Source of the DNA: an uncultured Lachnospiraceae bacterium
GTDB lineage: Bacteria; Bacillota; Clostridia; Lachnospirales; Lachnospiraceae
Assembly (NCBI GenBank): GCA_947628025.1
Contig: CANQYH010000212.1
Location: 1-5,753 of the forward strand
Reading direction: 5' to 3'
DNA length: 5,753 nucleotides
The stretch's first letter is position 1, and every line of letters starts with the position of its first letter. A model generated the notes under the pieces. It was not told the DNA's origin. It saw only the letters and a list, made by a program, of their open reading frames with translations, and did not search any database. The translations under genes and the position numbers were made by a program. Below, piece after piece: positions 5,244 through 5,753 of the stretch.

Positions 5244-5753
5244 ATGAGCAGTACGAATTTTTCCCTGGAGGGCAAAGTTGCCCTGATCACCGGCGCTTCC
5301 TACGGCATTGGCTTTGCGATCGCGAAAGCCATGGCGGGCGCGGGCGCGACCATCGTTTTTAACGATATCCGGCAGGAGCTGGTGGACAGAGGCCTGGCTT
5401 CCTATGAGGCGGCCGGGATCAAGGCTCACGGATATGTGTGCGATGTGACCGACGAGGAGGCCGTGAAAGCGTTCGTAGCCGAGGTAGAGGCCGAGGTCGG
5501 CGTCATCGACATCCTGGTCAATAACGCCGGTATCATCAAGCGGATCCCGATGATCGAGATGTCGGCGAAAGATTTCCGGCAGGTCATCGACGTGGATCTG
5601 AACGCTCCGTTCATCGTTTCCAAGGCCGTGATCCCCAGCATGATCAAAAAGGGCCATGGCAAGATCATCAACATCTGCTCCATGATGTCCGAGTTCGGCC
5701 GCGAGACCGTTTCCGCTTACGCCGCAGCCAAGGGCGGTCTGAAGATGCTGACC
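5244..5753 (+). CDS. Short-chain dehydrogenase, gluconate 5-dehydrogenase type (5' part, runs off the window)
   Basis: This is the N-terminal 170 residues of a classical short-chain dehydrogenase/reductase of about 260-290 residues, cut by the window end. Visible elements are the cofactor-binding TGASYGIG (16-23), D67 in CDV, NNAG (93-96), structural N120, catalytic S146, and the YxxxK pair Y159/K163. The stretches VGVIDILVNNAGIIKRIPM and IPSMIKKGHGKIINICSMMS resemble enzymes annotated as gluconate 5-dehydrogenase (IdnO/Gno) or 2-deoxy-gluconate 3-dehydrogenase (KduD). These interconvert keto-gluconates and gluconates with NAD(P)H in sugar-acid catabolism. The start at 5244 is supported by AAGGAG at 5229-5234 with a 9-base gap. 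An in-frame ATG at 5220 adds eight residues but has no ribosome-binding site. The upstream GntR-like operator pair fits sugar-acid induction. The choice between substrates is open, so no gene symbol is given. Confidence 0.88.
   Translation, partial: MSSTNFSLEGKVALITGASYGIGFAIAKAMAGAGATIVFNDIRQELVDRGLASYEAAGIKAHGYVCDVTDEEAVKAFVAEVEAEVGVIDILVNNAGIIKRIPMIEMSAKDFRQVIDVDLNAPFIVSKAVIPSMIKKGHGKIINICSMMSEFGRETVSAYAAAKGGLKMLT

Noticed and set aside
4959..5657. Minus-strand open frame of 232 codons spanning the terminator, operators and dehydrogenase
   Set aside because: It runs antisense to the conserved short-chain dehydrogenase and through regulatory sequence, and it shows no family features.

Overview
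The window looks like chromosomal DNA from a GC-rich, anaerobic Clostridia, most likely a gut Lachnospiraceae-type Bacillota. The signs are strong AAAGGA/AAGGAGG ribosome-binding sites, SigA-like promoters, a tmcAL (formerly ylbM) gene, which is typical of Bacillota, and protein families common in gut Clostridia. This is inference from protein resemblance and signal style; no search was run.

Layout from left to right. (1) Positions 1-340 hold no credible gene. They contain a nested inverted repeat at the left edge, a SigA-like promoter and a GC-rich leader hairpin. (2) A phosphoribosyltransferase-family gene (341-979, +) ends just before a strong intrinsic terminator. (3) tmcAL (1074-2831, -) converges on it. 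TmcAL makes N4-acetylcytidine at the elongator tRNA-Met wobble base. This copy is inflated to 585 residues by an in-frame array of 17-residue tandem repeats. (4) A Gfo/Idh/MocA oxidoreductase (2896-4185, -) lies 65 bases upstream of tmcAL on the same strand. It has its own extended -10 promoter, and the two genes are probably cotranscribed. (5) Diverging from it is a small Cys/Asn/Gly/Ser-rich protein gene (4474-4965, +). A SigK-like promoter precedes it and a long GC-rich terminator follows it. It is the least understood gene here and may encode a spore-surface protein. (6) The 5' end of a short-chain dehydrogenase of the gluconate 5-dehydrogenase type (5244 to the window end, +) has a promoter followed by two copies of a TTGTATACAA palindrome. 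This looks like a GntR-family operator pair.

The genes do not form one pathway. The two oxidoreductases point to sugar and sugar-acid metabolism. tmcAL is a housekeeping tRNA-modification gene, and the phosphoribosyltransferase is an isolated unit. The points most worth a second look are the repeat expansion inside tmcAL, the Cys-rich protein with its possible SigK promoter, and the paired operator before the dehydrogenase.
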